Positions 46,229 through 58,035 of a stretch of 64,000 nucleotides of DNA are shown piece after piece. Below the pieces are notes generated by a model that was not told the origin of the DNA, made no database searches, and saw nothing but the letters and a program-made list of their open reading frames with translations. Location of the stretch: positions 1 to 64,000 of the forward strand of contig CAUDNR010001347.1 in assembly GCA_958430865.1 (NCBI GenBank), given 5' to 3'. Source of the stretch: Entrophospora sp. SA101 (lineage: Eukaryota > Glomeromycota > Glomeromycetes > Entrophosporales > Entrophosporaceae). The position numbers and the translations under genes were made by a program. Within the stretch, counting starts at the first letter, position 1. Each line of letters opens with the position of its first letter.

Positions 46229-48983
46229 TTAATTTTCTTGTCCATAGTTGGGTCCAAATAACGGTATTAAAAAGGCTTCGTTTTCGCCAATCATTTCAAT
46301 TGACAACTTTTTTGTAAGGTCATAAGGTAACCAGGTACCTTGATATTTGATATTTCCACCAATGATTATGTGTCTTCTTGAATTCCATGTTTGATCCCAA
46401 CACTTCAACTTTTCCAAATTTCTCAATGAATTTTTAAAGGATCTTTTCAAAGGGTTAAGATGGACAAAACCACTGTCCTTATCCCATCTTACAAAATTTT
46501 CATTGTAGCAATACTCATAAGCTAATTTGATTTAACAAGAAACAAGAATATATATTGTTAATAATCATGAATAATAAATGGATTTTATCGGATCAAATCG
46601 ATTAAATTATTTATTATATTATAAGACTTACCATGACTGACTTGACCATTTGCACGTTTGTACTTGATAATTTTAACATCGATATTTTCTATCGGGTATG
46701 GTGACCAGTCAGTTCTATCTGTGCCCGATATTTGTTGATGATCCATTGTTATATCAGCTTTAAATCTTTTGACAGGACGTGATGCCGAACCTTCCGAACT
46801 GTCAGCTTTGGTTGTTGTTTTTTGATTGTCATCCTTTCTTGTTCTTTTCAATCTACGACATGGCCAATCAAGTGTGAATAATTTTAAATGTCGAGTACAT
46901 CTTAAACATCTCATTGTATTTTTACTTGATTCGAACATGTCATCACATATCCTACACCATTTTCTTGTCAATTTGGTTTCTTGATCATTGACATCGGCGG
47001 CAGCAGCGGTGACATCACTAGTAACAGCACCAGTACTTGACATAACATTTTTAGAAGAGTTAGATTTATCGCTAGCATGAGTTTTTTTTACCATTATTTG
47101 AACTCCATTAAGAATTCTTATCAATGGTCGAAATGGGATTCGACTACCAGACCAACCATGATATCCTGCATTACTAATTATATTGCACGCACTCTCAGAA
47201 ATGGTACCATGTGAAACTATAGGATCCAGACCCCTTTGATTTGTATCAGGAACACGACGGTGAACGTTTTTGGCGCTAGAACATTTCAGATCTTCGTTGA
47301 CTTGTTTTAGGCTCATCAAACCCATGTGACTCAAAAGGATAGATGAATGCGAACCAGTAACATTGTTTGGAATTCGGTGGATTGTGCTGTTGTAATTAAA
47401 GCTTTGGGCAGAAGTGAGGGCTGTAGCAACATTATCGGTTGATTTATCTGACAACATCGTTGGAGAGTAGTTATGGTCAATTTCTTCGATTTCTGTTCTT
47501 GGAGAGTCATGATCGATGTCCATATCCACGTCAATAAGATTCGCTTCGTCTTGGTGATTATCAGCAACACTGTCAATTATAGGCCTTGGAGTGACTATTT
47601 GACTTTGAATTAAAGGTGTTTCTATTATGTTATAAAATTATTAATTACAAATCATATAATTGATACAATGTAATCATTAAATCAACAACAACAACAACAA
47701 TGACGACTTACCACTATGATTATTATTGGTATGGTTCCGTGCACTGCGACGTACTACTTTACCTATTCCATCATTATATACAACTCTGTTGATAGAGCCA
47801 ATATTTTCTTCATCAGGAATCGCAGATTCTGGTTTATATCCACCTTTTTTAAGACGTTCGCATGTAGCACAAAGACATTCACAATTTCCTTCACCAAAAT
47901 AGTCATCACCATAGTATGAAGTCAATTCTTCGCCAATTTTAACACTTCTGGTGAATTTAAATGAGATCACATTTTGTCCAGCTGCAATAAATGTAGTGTT
48001 TGGCTTACAATCGTGCTATTTTATTTATTAATTAATTGCCAACAATAAGGGTTATTATTAAACAAATCACGTGATTAATACACAAATATAATACGTATAT
48101 ATATATAGCTTACATTCATGAATCGTGCTGGACCTAATAACAAGCACATTACATCTTTTCTCTGGGACCACATTATACTAAAATCCCTTCCGCCTTCTAA
48201 TTTATTTTCTTCATGTGATGTGAGAGGAACTAATGCACCGATACACAAGCGAAGCTCATCCCCTTCATTGAAATCTTTTGTTGCAACTATGCACGCTTCC
48301 CTTTTAGAAGATCCAAGATACCTTTTTGTTTCAGTGATTTCATATCCAGCATTTGCCTGATACATTTGTAAATATCTTTTTGCGTGGCTATTATTGAAAT
48401 AAAAGAAACAATCAATATATGTATTATGTTATGCTTATTTAGAAGTTGACTTGACTGGAAATAACGATCGTGTTATGAAATTAGATTACTTGAAGAAAGT
48501 GAGCTCGTCTAAAGTTGATTGTACCACATTTCTAATAGCAGGGATTCTATAGTGTGTTCAAGTTAAATATAAAATTCACAATTAACTAATGCATGTGTGG
48601 ATTTGCGCAACGAAAAAAAATTATTTAACCACAATTATAGAATATACACGAGTATTTGAACTTTTGTTAACTGAAATGTATATATTATATGAGAGTATTT
48701 TTGGCGATGGTGTTATATGTACTAGATGACATTTTTTCGTGTATGATCAAAGTAATTCTATTAACCTTAATAATTCTTCGCACGCCTGGTCTAATTTGAC
48801 CTTTTCAAGTACATTTTTTCTGATGATGCCAAGAATGACCTCAGATGAAACGTCGACCATTTCATAATTAGGATTCAGTTTAAATGTGTTAAACCATAAG
48901 AATAGTTGATCTATAAGAATGTCAGTGAGTAGATCGTCTATTTTTTCCACAACTTTGAACGAAGTGAGGGTTGTTGCGAGCAT
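46229..48983 (-). CDS. SET9: Set9/SUV4-20-type histone H4 lysine-20 methyltransferase
   Basis: Exons 48766-48983, 48114-48387, 47712-48015, 46632-47621 and 46229-46521 give 692 residues. Set9 methylates H4K20, linked to the DNA-damage checkpoint in fission yeast. The N-terminal helical part is followed by HAKRYLQMY and the SET domain: EACIVATKDFNEGDEL, FSIMWSQRKDVMCLLLGPAR, FMNHDCKPNTTFI (split by an intron after Asn), VKIGEELTSYYGDDYFGEGN, and the post-SET CECLCATCER. All the catalytic NHDC and ELTxYYGxDYF features of the SUV4-20 class are present. Further on a four-Cys cluster, WCRICDDMF and MRCLRCTRHLKLF, and a C-terminal GGNIKYQGTWLPY-containing domain, resemble the extended C-termini of fungal Set9 proteins. 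Confidence 0.9.
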
Positions 48984-49419
48984 TTTAATTTTAATTTTTT
49001 TTTAAAAAAAATTTTCTCTTCACGTAAGTTGTTTGTTCTGATAATAAATAAACCTTTTTAAAATTCGACTGTTAATAAAAAACAACAGTTAAATAGGTTG
49101 TATCACAAAAAATTTTTTTGATTTCTGGGGGGGGAGAGCTACCGAAATTACATACAACGCGATTAATTTCGTGAAACAGCAAATCCTGATTATAATTAAA
49201 TATTAAAACTTAATATTATGTAATCGAACAAACAAAACTGAAAAATTATTGATTCTTTATTAGGATAAATAAAAATTACACATACATATTTTGCATATTC
49301 TACACATTACATCATTGTTCTCACCTGATTATTATATATATAAATAAATTCTCCTGTTCATAATAATAATTTTTTAAAGATGTAATGAACGACGGTAATC
49401 AAAAACTCTCAGAGGACAT
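48984..49419. other. AT-rich spacer
   Basis: It holds the presumed promoter of the Set9-type gene and the 3' end of the next minus-strand gene. No gene is seen. Confidence 0.4.
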
Positions 49420-50794
49420 TCATTTATAATGTAACGTCCACGGCTTTCTAACTCTATCGTTGTTGTCTCTTTGTCTCACCAATTCTTCTATATCATTTTC
49501 CATTTGAATAATACCCGCTGTCATTATTCTGACAGTATCCAACCAAACGTAATTTCCTTGATCTAATTGATTTCTGACTCTTTTTGTAAATTTCTCTAGC
49601 TTATTAACATATTCAGTATGTTGTTCACGATTTAACCCTTGATCAGTTTTTTCTTTACTATCTAAAGTTTCAGATGGTAGTGTTGGATTGTTTACTAAAG
49701 ATAATTGAGCAAAAGGTTGGTATGTAGGGATTGATGGAACAATATAATTATTATGAATAATTGGTACTGTGAGATTAGAATTGATTGTGTTGTTTGTACC
49801 TGTGGCGGCAGCGTTGATAATATTAGTATTATCAGTAGTGGTTAAGGATTGGCTGAATCCTTGTGGGCTAAATTGTTCAGGTGAAACGACGGAATATCGA
49901 GTAACAAGACTAGGTACTTTTAACGAAGCAACCCCCTCCCAGTAGGTATGGATCTGTCTTGATGTATAATTTTTCATCAAGCCTTTTACTCTCAGTAATT
50001 GACGAAGTTGAATAGGATCCAAAAGAACATTTTCTTCGATTTCTTTTCTACATTCTTCACCGATCTCTGAGTTGATCGCAGGTTTGCCATGAAGTAAGGC
50101 ATGGCTGATTTCTAACATTGCTTCGCCAGCAGGCAAATCAATTTTCATTTGCATTTTTCCTTGACAAGGAAAGCGTTCCATTCGTTTTCTATTCGATCCT
50201 TCTTTGTGCTCTTTCATTGATACAATAGACTGACTACAGACATAATAAAATTTGGCAACATCTTTATGACGCATTGAAGTATTCATACAGTTATAACTAA
50301 TTGATTAAATAAAATTTTCATTTATTGTTTAAATATTGAAAAAAAAAAAAGTTTTGAAAATGAATATAATGTTACGAATAATCTATAAGTGATGATTGCA
50401 CTTACGTCCAATTATATTCATCAGCTCTTTCTACTTCTTCAACTATCAAACGTGCAATATCTTTAGGTTTCTCGTTACCAGTAATTTCATTAGAAATGTT
50501 TAAAGCAATTCGTAAATTTAAAGCTGCACATGGAGGATTTCCACCAGGATCAGAAGTAGAATTTGCAAGAAATGTCTTGATTTCAGCAGCAACGTGAGAT
50601 GATAACTCCATAAAACCTAAAGCCTTAAGAGGGGCTCGTACATTAGCAGTTCCTTCTTCTTCACGTTTTCTTTTTAAATTTTGTTTCTTGAGAGCTCGTT
50701 GCTCGATACAGTGCTGACAAGTTTTCCATTTTTTATTTTTGTGAAAAAAAGCTCCATCCTGTTTGGTTTGATGGCAAGATGTACACACCGGCAT
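49420..50794 (-). CDS. protein with N-terminal Cys motif and MULE-transposase-like recognition domain
   Basis: Exons 50406-50794 and 49420-50296 give 421 residues starting MPVCTSCHQTKQDGAFF. The N-terminal Cys-x2-Cys and the later TCQHC could form a small zinc ribbon. The second exon reads RFPCQGKMQMKIDLPAGEAM, ISHALLHGKPAI, IEENVLLDPIQLRQLLRVKG, then SRQIHTYW. That order (CxGxxxIxID, xHxxLHxxP, LxPxQLxxxLxxxG, QIHxxW) matches the N-terminal region of a MULE-type transposase family common in AM fungi. No DDE transposase or SWIM domain follows; the rest is a Thr/Asn/Ser/Pro-rich linker and a C-terminal helix (TEYVNKLEKFTKRVRNQLDQ). An upstream non-ATG extension to 50869 is open but has no ATG. 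It may be a domesticated protein with DNA-binding ability (inference). Confidence 0.65.
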
Positions 50795-51923
50795 TTTTTT
50801 GAAGTATTTATTTGAAAAAAATATATATGTTGGGAGAACAAAAGGTTTTACAAGCTTTTTTTTTGGCAAATGTGTTGGAAGTTACACGAACATCAGTATT
50901 GTTTAAAAAAAAAATTAATTAATTACACGAGTGGTTGGCTCATCAGGAGGTGAGTGATATTATTATATACATAGTACAACCAATCAAATAGCCACGTTCA
51001 AAAGAACTATACCAAAGAATTATAACTACCACTTTATTACTACTAATTTTGATCAGTTTTTTTTACTTTGTTACTATTACTATACTAAAATTAGTTAGTT
51101 CGCTTCATCATCAAAACCTTCATTCGGTCCCATTGTCATATGTACCATTGGTTTTCTGCCTTCCTGACAAAGGGAGCAAAAGAGCTATGGTGATGATGAT
51201 GTGATGATGATGGTGATGATGATGATGATGATGACGATGACGATGATGATCATGAATGGTGATGATCATGAATGGTGGTGATGACGATGACGATGACGAT
51301 GACTGCCATATGGAATAATAAATGCCATCATATGATGAGTAATAAGCGTTCGACCTCAATAGTTGGGCAACAGAATCTTACGGAGAGGGGTGGGAAAAAA
51401 AATTTTTTTGGGTGAATATAATTCGAAATCTAATACCTGATGCTAATACTAACACTAATACCAATCACACTAATACTAATACTAATACTTTGGAATCTAA
51501 ATCGAAAATCAAAATAATAAATGAATAAATTCCTTTTTGCTTATTTATAAATTGTCATTGTCTCCTATCACGCTATACCCATACCGACCGACATGGCCAA
51601 TCAATCAATATTTATTTGAGAAAATTTGCTACAAGATCTTATTTGAACCTAAAATAATTATAATAATAATCAATCTTAGCTTTAATATAATAATGATTAT
51701 TAATTAGGGTTATAAATTTTTTTAATCAAGAATAATTATTTGTTTCTTTATCTTCTTCTATAATCAAGCAATTTATTATTATTGAGAAATGATAAATGAT
51801 AATTATGCTGAAAATAAATTACTTGTTTATTTAAATCATCTAGGGAATCCTGTTTGTAAAAAAGCCCATACATAAAAAATTAGTTTATTAATGTGAGTAT
51901 GTATTTATGATATAAATACAAGT
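50795..51923. other. intergenic DNA with (GAT)n microsatellite
   Basis: A GATGATGAT/GACGATGAC tract runs from about 51187 to 51300, and an ACTAATACTAAT patch lies at 51440-51490. The His-rich frame across the microsatellite is a shadow. Near 51750-51870 the minus strand has an acceptor-like CAG followed by an open stretch that might be an untranslated or alternative last exon of the C1D gene. Confidence 0.5.
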
Positions 51924-52589
51924 TTACGTACATCTTTTTTTTCTTTCGTCTTTTTTATTTTGCTTTGAAACGGCATTTTTTATAAACCTTGAAGCTGCTA
52001 CACGATCAATAGTCAATATTGGTTTTGGTGGATCAACTGTGTTTGTAATTTTTACAGAAGCATCTTCTATCCGTGCCTTTTGAATTATTATTATTATTGT
52101 TGTTGTTATTTTTAAGTAAAAATGGTTTTTTTTTAATAAATAATAAAATCAAAAAAAAAAATTTTTGATATCAATCACCAATTGTTCTTCTATAAGCTTT
52201 GTCTTTGCGTTTGGATTTTGGTTTTGAAGTTCTAAATAAACTAATAAATCAAATAAATTTAATCAATAACAAAATCAATGAAAATTATTTTATGCCTAGA
52301 CCATATATAGGTATATGTATATATGTATATATAACTTACTGTTAGTTAATGTATTTATTGTATATCCATATAATGTGTATAACCTTGCACGTTGAATTGG
52401 TTCCATAGCTGAAGCTAGTTGACTTAATGGTTGTTCGTGTAATGTTTTTACTAAACCTTCTATTTCTTCAAAGCTACTATCAAGATCATCAATTGTCTTT
52501 TGAACTTTTATAAGTAATAATTCAGTTTGTCTATCCAACTCCTCGTCACCTGTCATGATCGTTAAAGAGGCATTATTAGCATTTGCCAT
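51924..52589 (-). CDS. LRP1: C1D / Lrp1 exosome cofactor
   Basis: Exons 52340-52589, 52179-52231 and 51924-52076 give 151 residues. The Sas10/C1D-family N-terminal helical domain is present: LVKTLHEQPLSQLASAMEPI, then QRARLYTLYGYTINTLTN, QNPNAKTKLIEEQL, and IDRVAASRFIKNAVSKQNKK. This mirrors C1D's LxPLEQAKxDLxxAYTLNSMFW, NPxxHPVKQEL and DRGAASRFVKNAL. C1D/Lrp1 binds Rrp6 and helps the nuclear exosome process stable RNAs. The basic tail ends at TAA 51924-51926; if the last GTACGT or GTAAAC donor is used the protein ends within a codon or two. It lies head to head with the SNIP1-like gene, the two starts being about 105 bp apart. Confidence 0.85.
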
Positions 52590-52694
52590 TTTATATTATT
52601 ATTTCAAAAAAAAAAAATATATCAAACATCGTCGTGATCTGCATAAAGCATATGTATTTATTTTAAATTGATCAACAACATAATCATTATTATT

Positions 52695-53411
52695 ATGGAT
52701 TCTACCTCTAAAAATAAAAAACGGAATGAAGAAGACACAGCACCAACAGTAGTAGCAAAACCTAATTTTGAATTATCAGGGAAACTTGCAGCGGAAACAA
52801 ATTCATTTAATGGTGTCGTATTAAAATATTATGAACCACCAGAAGCAAAATTGCCAACAAAAAAATGGAGACTTTATGTTTTTAAAGGGGATCAACAAAT
52901 AGGTATTGAAACTTTTTTATATGTACATAACTAGATATATATACACACAATGTGATTCATCTGAAGTGTATTTAATAGATGTTCTTCATATACATCGACA
53001 AAGTGCATATTTATTAGGCCGTGAAAGAAAGGTAGGTATTATTGACATTATATTCAATGTTTTTTATATGGTGTTGACTTCCTTCCTCCCATTAGATTTA
53101 ATTGTTTGTTATAATGTTAGGTTGCTGACATTCCAATTGATCACCCTTCATGTTCTAGTCAACACGCAGCATTACAATTTCGTGAAGTACTAGTAAAAGA
53201 TAAAACAACAGGAGAATCCAAATATGAAATAAAACCTTATATAATTGATCTTGATTCAACAAATTCAACTTTTGTTAATAAAAAACCTATTCCACCTTCA
53301 AGATATGTCGAATTGTTTCCTTCTGATGTATTGAAATTTGGATTTAGTAGTAGAGATTACGTTTTGATTCACGATGAATATGACGACAATACTATTTCAG
53401 GTAAAGATTAA
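52695..53411 (+). CDS. PML1: Pml1/SNIP1-type FHA-domain splicing factor
   Basis: Exons 52695-52902, 52979-53031 and 53121-53411 give 183 residues. SNIP1/Pml1 is part of the RES (retention and splicing) complex. Landmarks: NFELSGKLAAETN and GVVLKYYEPPEA before the FHA domain, then WRLYVFKGDQ, IHRQSAYLLGRERKVADIPI, DHPSCSSQHAALQFR and DLDSTNSTFVNKKPIPPSRY. The FHA residues Gly-Arg, Ser-x2-His and the Asn-Ser-Thr turn are all there. The N-terminal Arg-rich extension of animal SNIP1 is missing, as in short fungal forms. The stop shown assumes read-through of a GTAAAG donor-like sequence at the end; a further exon seems unlikely. Confidence 0.9.
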
Positions 53412-53573
53412 TTGATTATAATAGTGCGTTTTTGAGGTAAGAAAATTTTTTTCATCAATATTATATTTGTATTAATTAGGTTTTATTTATTAAACTTTAT
53501 ATATCTAATGTTATATTATGTTATATTGTGTAAGAAAGTATGATTAATCTCTATATTTTTTAAAAAAAATTAA

Positions 53574-56264
53574 TTAAATTGCTCGCATGTTACTCAAAGT
53601 TTCAGCTAAGTTCTTTGATAATGCAACACAACTTGTAAGCATTTCTGCTAAATCTTTTTCATACGCAACAAAATGTTGAAGGTTTGCTGATGATAAAGAT
53701 AAATTTCTTAAAACTAACGAGGCTAATAATGGAATTCCAATAGCATCCCCGATATTGTCTGATTTAACATAAGTTTTATAAGTGTAAATTCCATTATTTC
53801 TACCATATTTATTTACAATATCTGGTCTTCTCTTGTGTTTTTTACTATCTTCATCTTCTGGTTGAATAGGGAAATGAGTTTTCAAGTGAGCTATGACGGT
53901 TGTGATATTTTCTGTGCCAGATGAAAATCTGTTACAATTCAACCAATTACATGTATACTGTTTCCTTTCTGATAAATGTTCAATAACTAAATGTTCCATC
54001 AATTTACTTTCATCTTCGAAAGATGCTTCTTGACAATCAGCCCATTTACAATTGTACAATGGATTGTCTTGTTGAATTTCATCTTTTGATAGTATTGGTC
54101 TAATACCTTGAATCATATATTTGTATGATCCATCCGATGCTGTAACCATGATCGCAGAAGAATCTGGAAATACACGATTAACAAGTTTAATAACTTCTGC
54201 TGCTGGCATCATAGGACATTGAGAATTTTGGAATTGATCACGATAAGCAAACCATATATCTGTTTGTAAAACTCCATCAAATGGTGATTCTTCATATGCA
54301 GTTCTGAGCCTATTATTATCATTATGAATATTAAAAATTGTTAATTGTATATTAAAATACCAAACCGACAAATCATACAAATTCAATTATATACCATTCT
54401 AAAGATCTATACGGTTCTATAAGACTTTCAAAATCACCATGTAATTGGGGTGGCCTTCTTTCAATTGGGGGTATCCTTTCATGAATTTGAGATTCCACAC
54501 TTGAACCATGCCTTAAATAACCGATCAAAAGACGTACAAGGTTTCCTGGGGCATACTCTACCATACGAGATGCTGTTTCCTCAGAAGTAGACAAATAATA
54601 CAACAACTCTAAAACGGCCTTACTCAACTCTTCGTCATCATCTATCAAAAGCAGATTTACTAAATGTTGCACAGCACGAGAATCAACATCTTTAATAAAT
54701 TCAGAGTTTTGTTCATTTCCAGCCAAACACGACATTGCTGTGATACTGTGTATGACCAATGCAATATCATCCGAAAAGATAAGTCTTCGTAAAACTACCA
54801 AAAGCTCATCCTCACTACTATTTAATTTAATAATATGACTCATGCTTTTAATAATCTCTATACAATAAATTCTAATTTGAGGAAATTTTAAAAATGCTGG
54901 TAGCGTGAGTGCCTCCATCACAAATTTTTGTACCAATTTGTTGAAAGACATCAGTTCAGCATTATAATTATAAAAAGACAAATTCCTTAAAATTAAAAAT
55001 ATCTGAGTTGCTCTTTGTAAATGTAAATAATTATTCAAATCATTAAAATAGTCATCAACCGTTGATTCTGTTGAATGTTGATTTGCCTCATACAAATCTG
55101 TTACTTGTGTGTAAAAATTGCTTAAATGTGTAAGAAATATATCTAAAAGTTCTGGGATTTTGTCTAATTTGAATTTGATCATTTGGTCTATAGATACTTT
55201 TAGTAAAGTATCTAATGCCCAATCTATTTCATTAGCTAGTTGTGATTTCAAAGCAAGAAGTATCCTATTTAAATGACCTCCACTCAAAATTGAATCTGTA
55301 ATTCATAAATAATTAAATAGATAATCAAATTAATTATTAGGTTGAAAAATAATAAAGCGTAATTATAAAATAATAATAATAATAATAAATATGATTTGCC
55401 TTTTTCATCATCTGAATCATCTCTCATTCCCATATTAAAACCTATTGGTAGGCTGTAAAGCATTCTTTGTGTTGGATTAATATAGTCTTATTAAAATTAT
55501 TAATGTTATTAGTATTGAGTATTTACATTCACAAAAATAAAAATAAAAATAAAATATACAAAATGGTGTTGTCAATTATCTTACATTCATTTCTTGGAAT
55601 TTCATATGGTACAATCTTTAAAGCTCGATTTGATGGAACAGGAGCTGTTTGTGGCGCAAAATGTGGGGTATCATTAAGGTGATAATGTTGTTGTTGTTGA
55701 TGTTGTTGTGATATCTGTGGCGAAGATATTTGTTTTCCAGGAATTCCACCATAAGGAACTTTTTTACCCCAAAAATGTTCTAATTCATATGGTTCCAAGA
55801 ATCTTATATAAATATTTTTCATCACAAAAGCACTATTTGTGCAAGTTTGTGGAAAATTAAAAGGTTCGCATATTTTTTTCCATGATTTCTCTGCGCATAT
55901 TCTTTCACAACCCCCCTCAGCAATCACCATTTGATAAATTTTATACAGATCTAATTTCTTTGATCCTAAAACAGGTTCTTTTTGAAAAGTAGTTCTATTT
56001 ATTGTAGAGAATAATATACACACACATTCATATATATAAGCCTACATGGTTCTTGCAAAAAAAAAAGGAAGATTTATTTATTTTTATTTACCCGTGATCT
56101 TTATGGAACTCTTCAAGACTTTTTATGAAGGCTGTATATTCTGGGGTTCTATCAATCGCATCTTCTACTGATTTTATAGAGCGTGGCGCCAAATTAGGTT
56201 TGGGTTCACGAAGAATGGATAAAAATTCATCATTTGATTTATGTATTTTTAGTCTTTTAGTCAT
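53574..56264 (-). CDS. RSC9: ARID/RFX chromatin-remodelling subunit (Rsc9/ARID2-like)
   Basis: Exons 56092-56264, 55585-55994, 55400-55486, 54395-55295 and 53574-54309 give 768 residues. Residues 40-140 form an ARID domain (FIKSLEEFHKDHGTT, LDLYKIYQMVIAEGGCERIC, SWKKI, NSAFVMKNIYIRFLEPYE). A long helical ARM-like region follows (about 240-520), then an RFX-type winged helix (AAEVIKLVNRVFPDS) and a C2H2-like zinc region (CKWADCQEASFEDESKLMEH; CNWLNCNRF). This order is that of Rsc9 in yeast RSC and of ARID2/BAF200 in PBAF. The intron after DDSDDEK has a GC donor (GC-AG). The 304- and 270-residue open frames on the minus strand are its exons 4 and 5. Confidence 0.88.
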
Positions 56265-56351
56265 TTTTTTTGAATAGAAGAATTAAAACCAAAAGTGAAC
56301 ATTTGTACTACGAATGATTACAGGACCAATTAAATAATTGGGGGACATGTA

Positions 56352-57640
56352 CACTACCTGGACAAAAGTATAGGGACACCTGCAGATCATCACAAATAAT
56401 TGAATAAAGTGACATGACAAAAACTAAAAATTTTACTATCCCAATCACACTTGCTTATTAAGTAAAAATTAATCTTCATATCAAATACTATAATATACTG
56501 AAGTTTTACCGCATACAATTAAACCATTGTTGTTTTACAAACTTTAAAAGATAAACAATAAAATTCCAGAATTTTTTTAAAAATCTTTAACTCAAAAATT
56601 GACCACATTAGCAAGTTCTAATGACCTTTGTGATATAAGTAAAAAATGTTTCTCATGTTTAAATCTAGTTACTTCTAAAATTTCAGAGCATTTGGTAGAT
56701 TAATTAACGAGAGAAAAAATAAAACGTAAAAAAATTCACAAAACAATTCAACCTCAAACTGCTCACTAATTTGAAACATAAAAGACATCAAAAAATATAT
56801 GAAACTACTTTAAATTAATTGTATTTTATTAAAAAAAAATCAATATCTTGTCGGGTTTCCTCCACTTTTTAAAACAGCATCAACTCTTTGTGGCATATTA
56901 TCTATTAATTTATTAATTTTTTCTGGATTAGTATTAAACCACTCCTCTTTCAATAAATCAAATAATTCAATCTTATTTTTTGATTTATAATTTTTTAATC
57001 TAAGTCTTCTTTTTAAATCCTGCCAAAAATTTTCAATAGGGTTGAGGTCTGGGCTTTGAGCAGGCCAGGGGAGAACCATGACATTATTATTTTCTTTCCA
57101 TATGTTTGCAGCAGCTGCTTTATGACATGGTGCATTATCTTCTTGAAAGATAAATACACCATCACCATGATTACACCGATCTTCTGCACTTAATTCGTCA
57201 ATAAAAGGTAATAAATTTGCTGCAAGAAGGTTATTATAATTACTTGCATTTAATTTACCTTCAACTAATACTAACGGACCCATTTTTCTTCTTGTAAAAC
57301 AACCCCAAACCATGATTCCATCAGATTGTTTTACTGTTGGACTTAAATGTTCTTTTTTATATCTTTCTCCTGGCATTCTCCAAACCCAATCATTTGAATC
57401 GTTTTGAAATAGTAAGAACCTACTTTCATCACTGAATATAATTTTATCCCATTCATTTCCCCAATTTTTTCTTGCATGACACCAAAATAATCTTTTTTTC
57501 CTATTTATTTCAGAAATTAATGGCTTCTTTACAGCCTTTCTACCATAAATATTTTTAGTGTGTAAAGTTCGCCTCACAGTCTTTTCACTTGCTATAATGT
57601 TTAATTCTTCAAGTTGTTTGGATAATTGATTGGCAGTTGT
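56352..57640 (-). mobile_element. Tc1-type transposon, 5'-truncated
   Basis: The right terminus at 56352 reads CACTACCTGGACAAAAGTAT after a TA, the canonical Tc1 terminal text. On the other side the homology stops near 57640 with no matching terminus, abutting unrelated Asp/Asn-rich coding-like sequence (57650-57840) that runs to the N gap. So the element has lost its 5' end or the end lies in unsequenced DNA. Confidence 0.7.
56840..57640 (-). pseudogene. Tc1 transposase, N-terminus missing
   Basis: The frame enters at 57640 (ANQLSKQLEELNI, the end of the second helix-turn-helix, then SEKTVRRTLHTKN) and runs open to a TAA at 56840. It contains the DDE_3 catalytic core: IIFSDESRF (first Asp), GVFIFQEDNAPCHKA (second Asp), and PAQSPDLNPIENFWQDLKR (Glu in a DD34E arrangement). 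It ends MPQRVDAVLKSGGNPTRY. All three catalytic residues are intact, but the first helix-turn-helix and a start codon are absent. It is likely a recently truncated copy, or a complete one cut by the assembly. Confidence 0.88.
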
Positions 57641-57644
57641 ATAT

Positions 57645-57849
57645 TAATATCTAGAACATCATTATTAACTTAATTCATAATATTATCAGCATTTAAATTT
57701 TTTTTTAGTACTGTTTATATCATCATCCAATTCATTCATATCTTCACTACTGTTGATTTCATCTATATTTATTACAGTCTGGGATTTTACCATAATCGGT
57801 ATGTGAGATGATCTTACCATATGCAGTCTGGAATTACCATATCGGTATT
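57645..57849 (-). other. coding-like Asp/Asn/Ser stretch before the gap
   Basis: Leftward from the gap, minus-strand text includes MVRSSHIPIMVKSQTVINID and EINSSEDMNELDDDINSTKK. The frame breaks at an A-run near 57695. A short near-repeat (CAGACTG, ATGGTAA, TACCGAT) occurs twice at 57775-57845. It is unrecognised, perhaps the end of another gene. Confidence 0.3.
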
Positions 57850-57859
57850 NNNNNNNNNN
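57850..57859. other. assembly gap (10 N)
   Basis: Ten N bases mark a scaffold join of nominal length. Confidence 0.99.
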
Positions 57860-58035
57860 AAAAAGATGATCCATTATTAAATGGATTTGATGATGATGAT
57901 GATGATGATATGAATAATGATGACGATGATGTGCCATTAAATCTTCCTGATGGTATTATAGTTATACCTGAAAATTCTCCTAAAGAAGTGGAAGAATTTA
58001 AACAATTTCTAAATTCGAGCTCTATGACTACATAA
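57860..58035 (+). pseudogene. partial last exon of the PRMT3-type zinc-finger gene (second copy)
   Basis: Only the KDDPLLNGF-onward C-terminal 58 residues and the TAA are present; the rest is cut off by the N gap. It is identical to the end of the 7301-8251 gene. Confidence 0.9.

Noticed and set aside
51120..51359. His-rich minus-strand frame
   Set aside because: Produced by the GAT/GAC microsatellite; no conserved text on either side.
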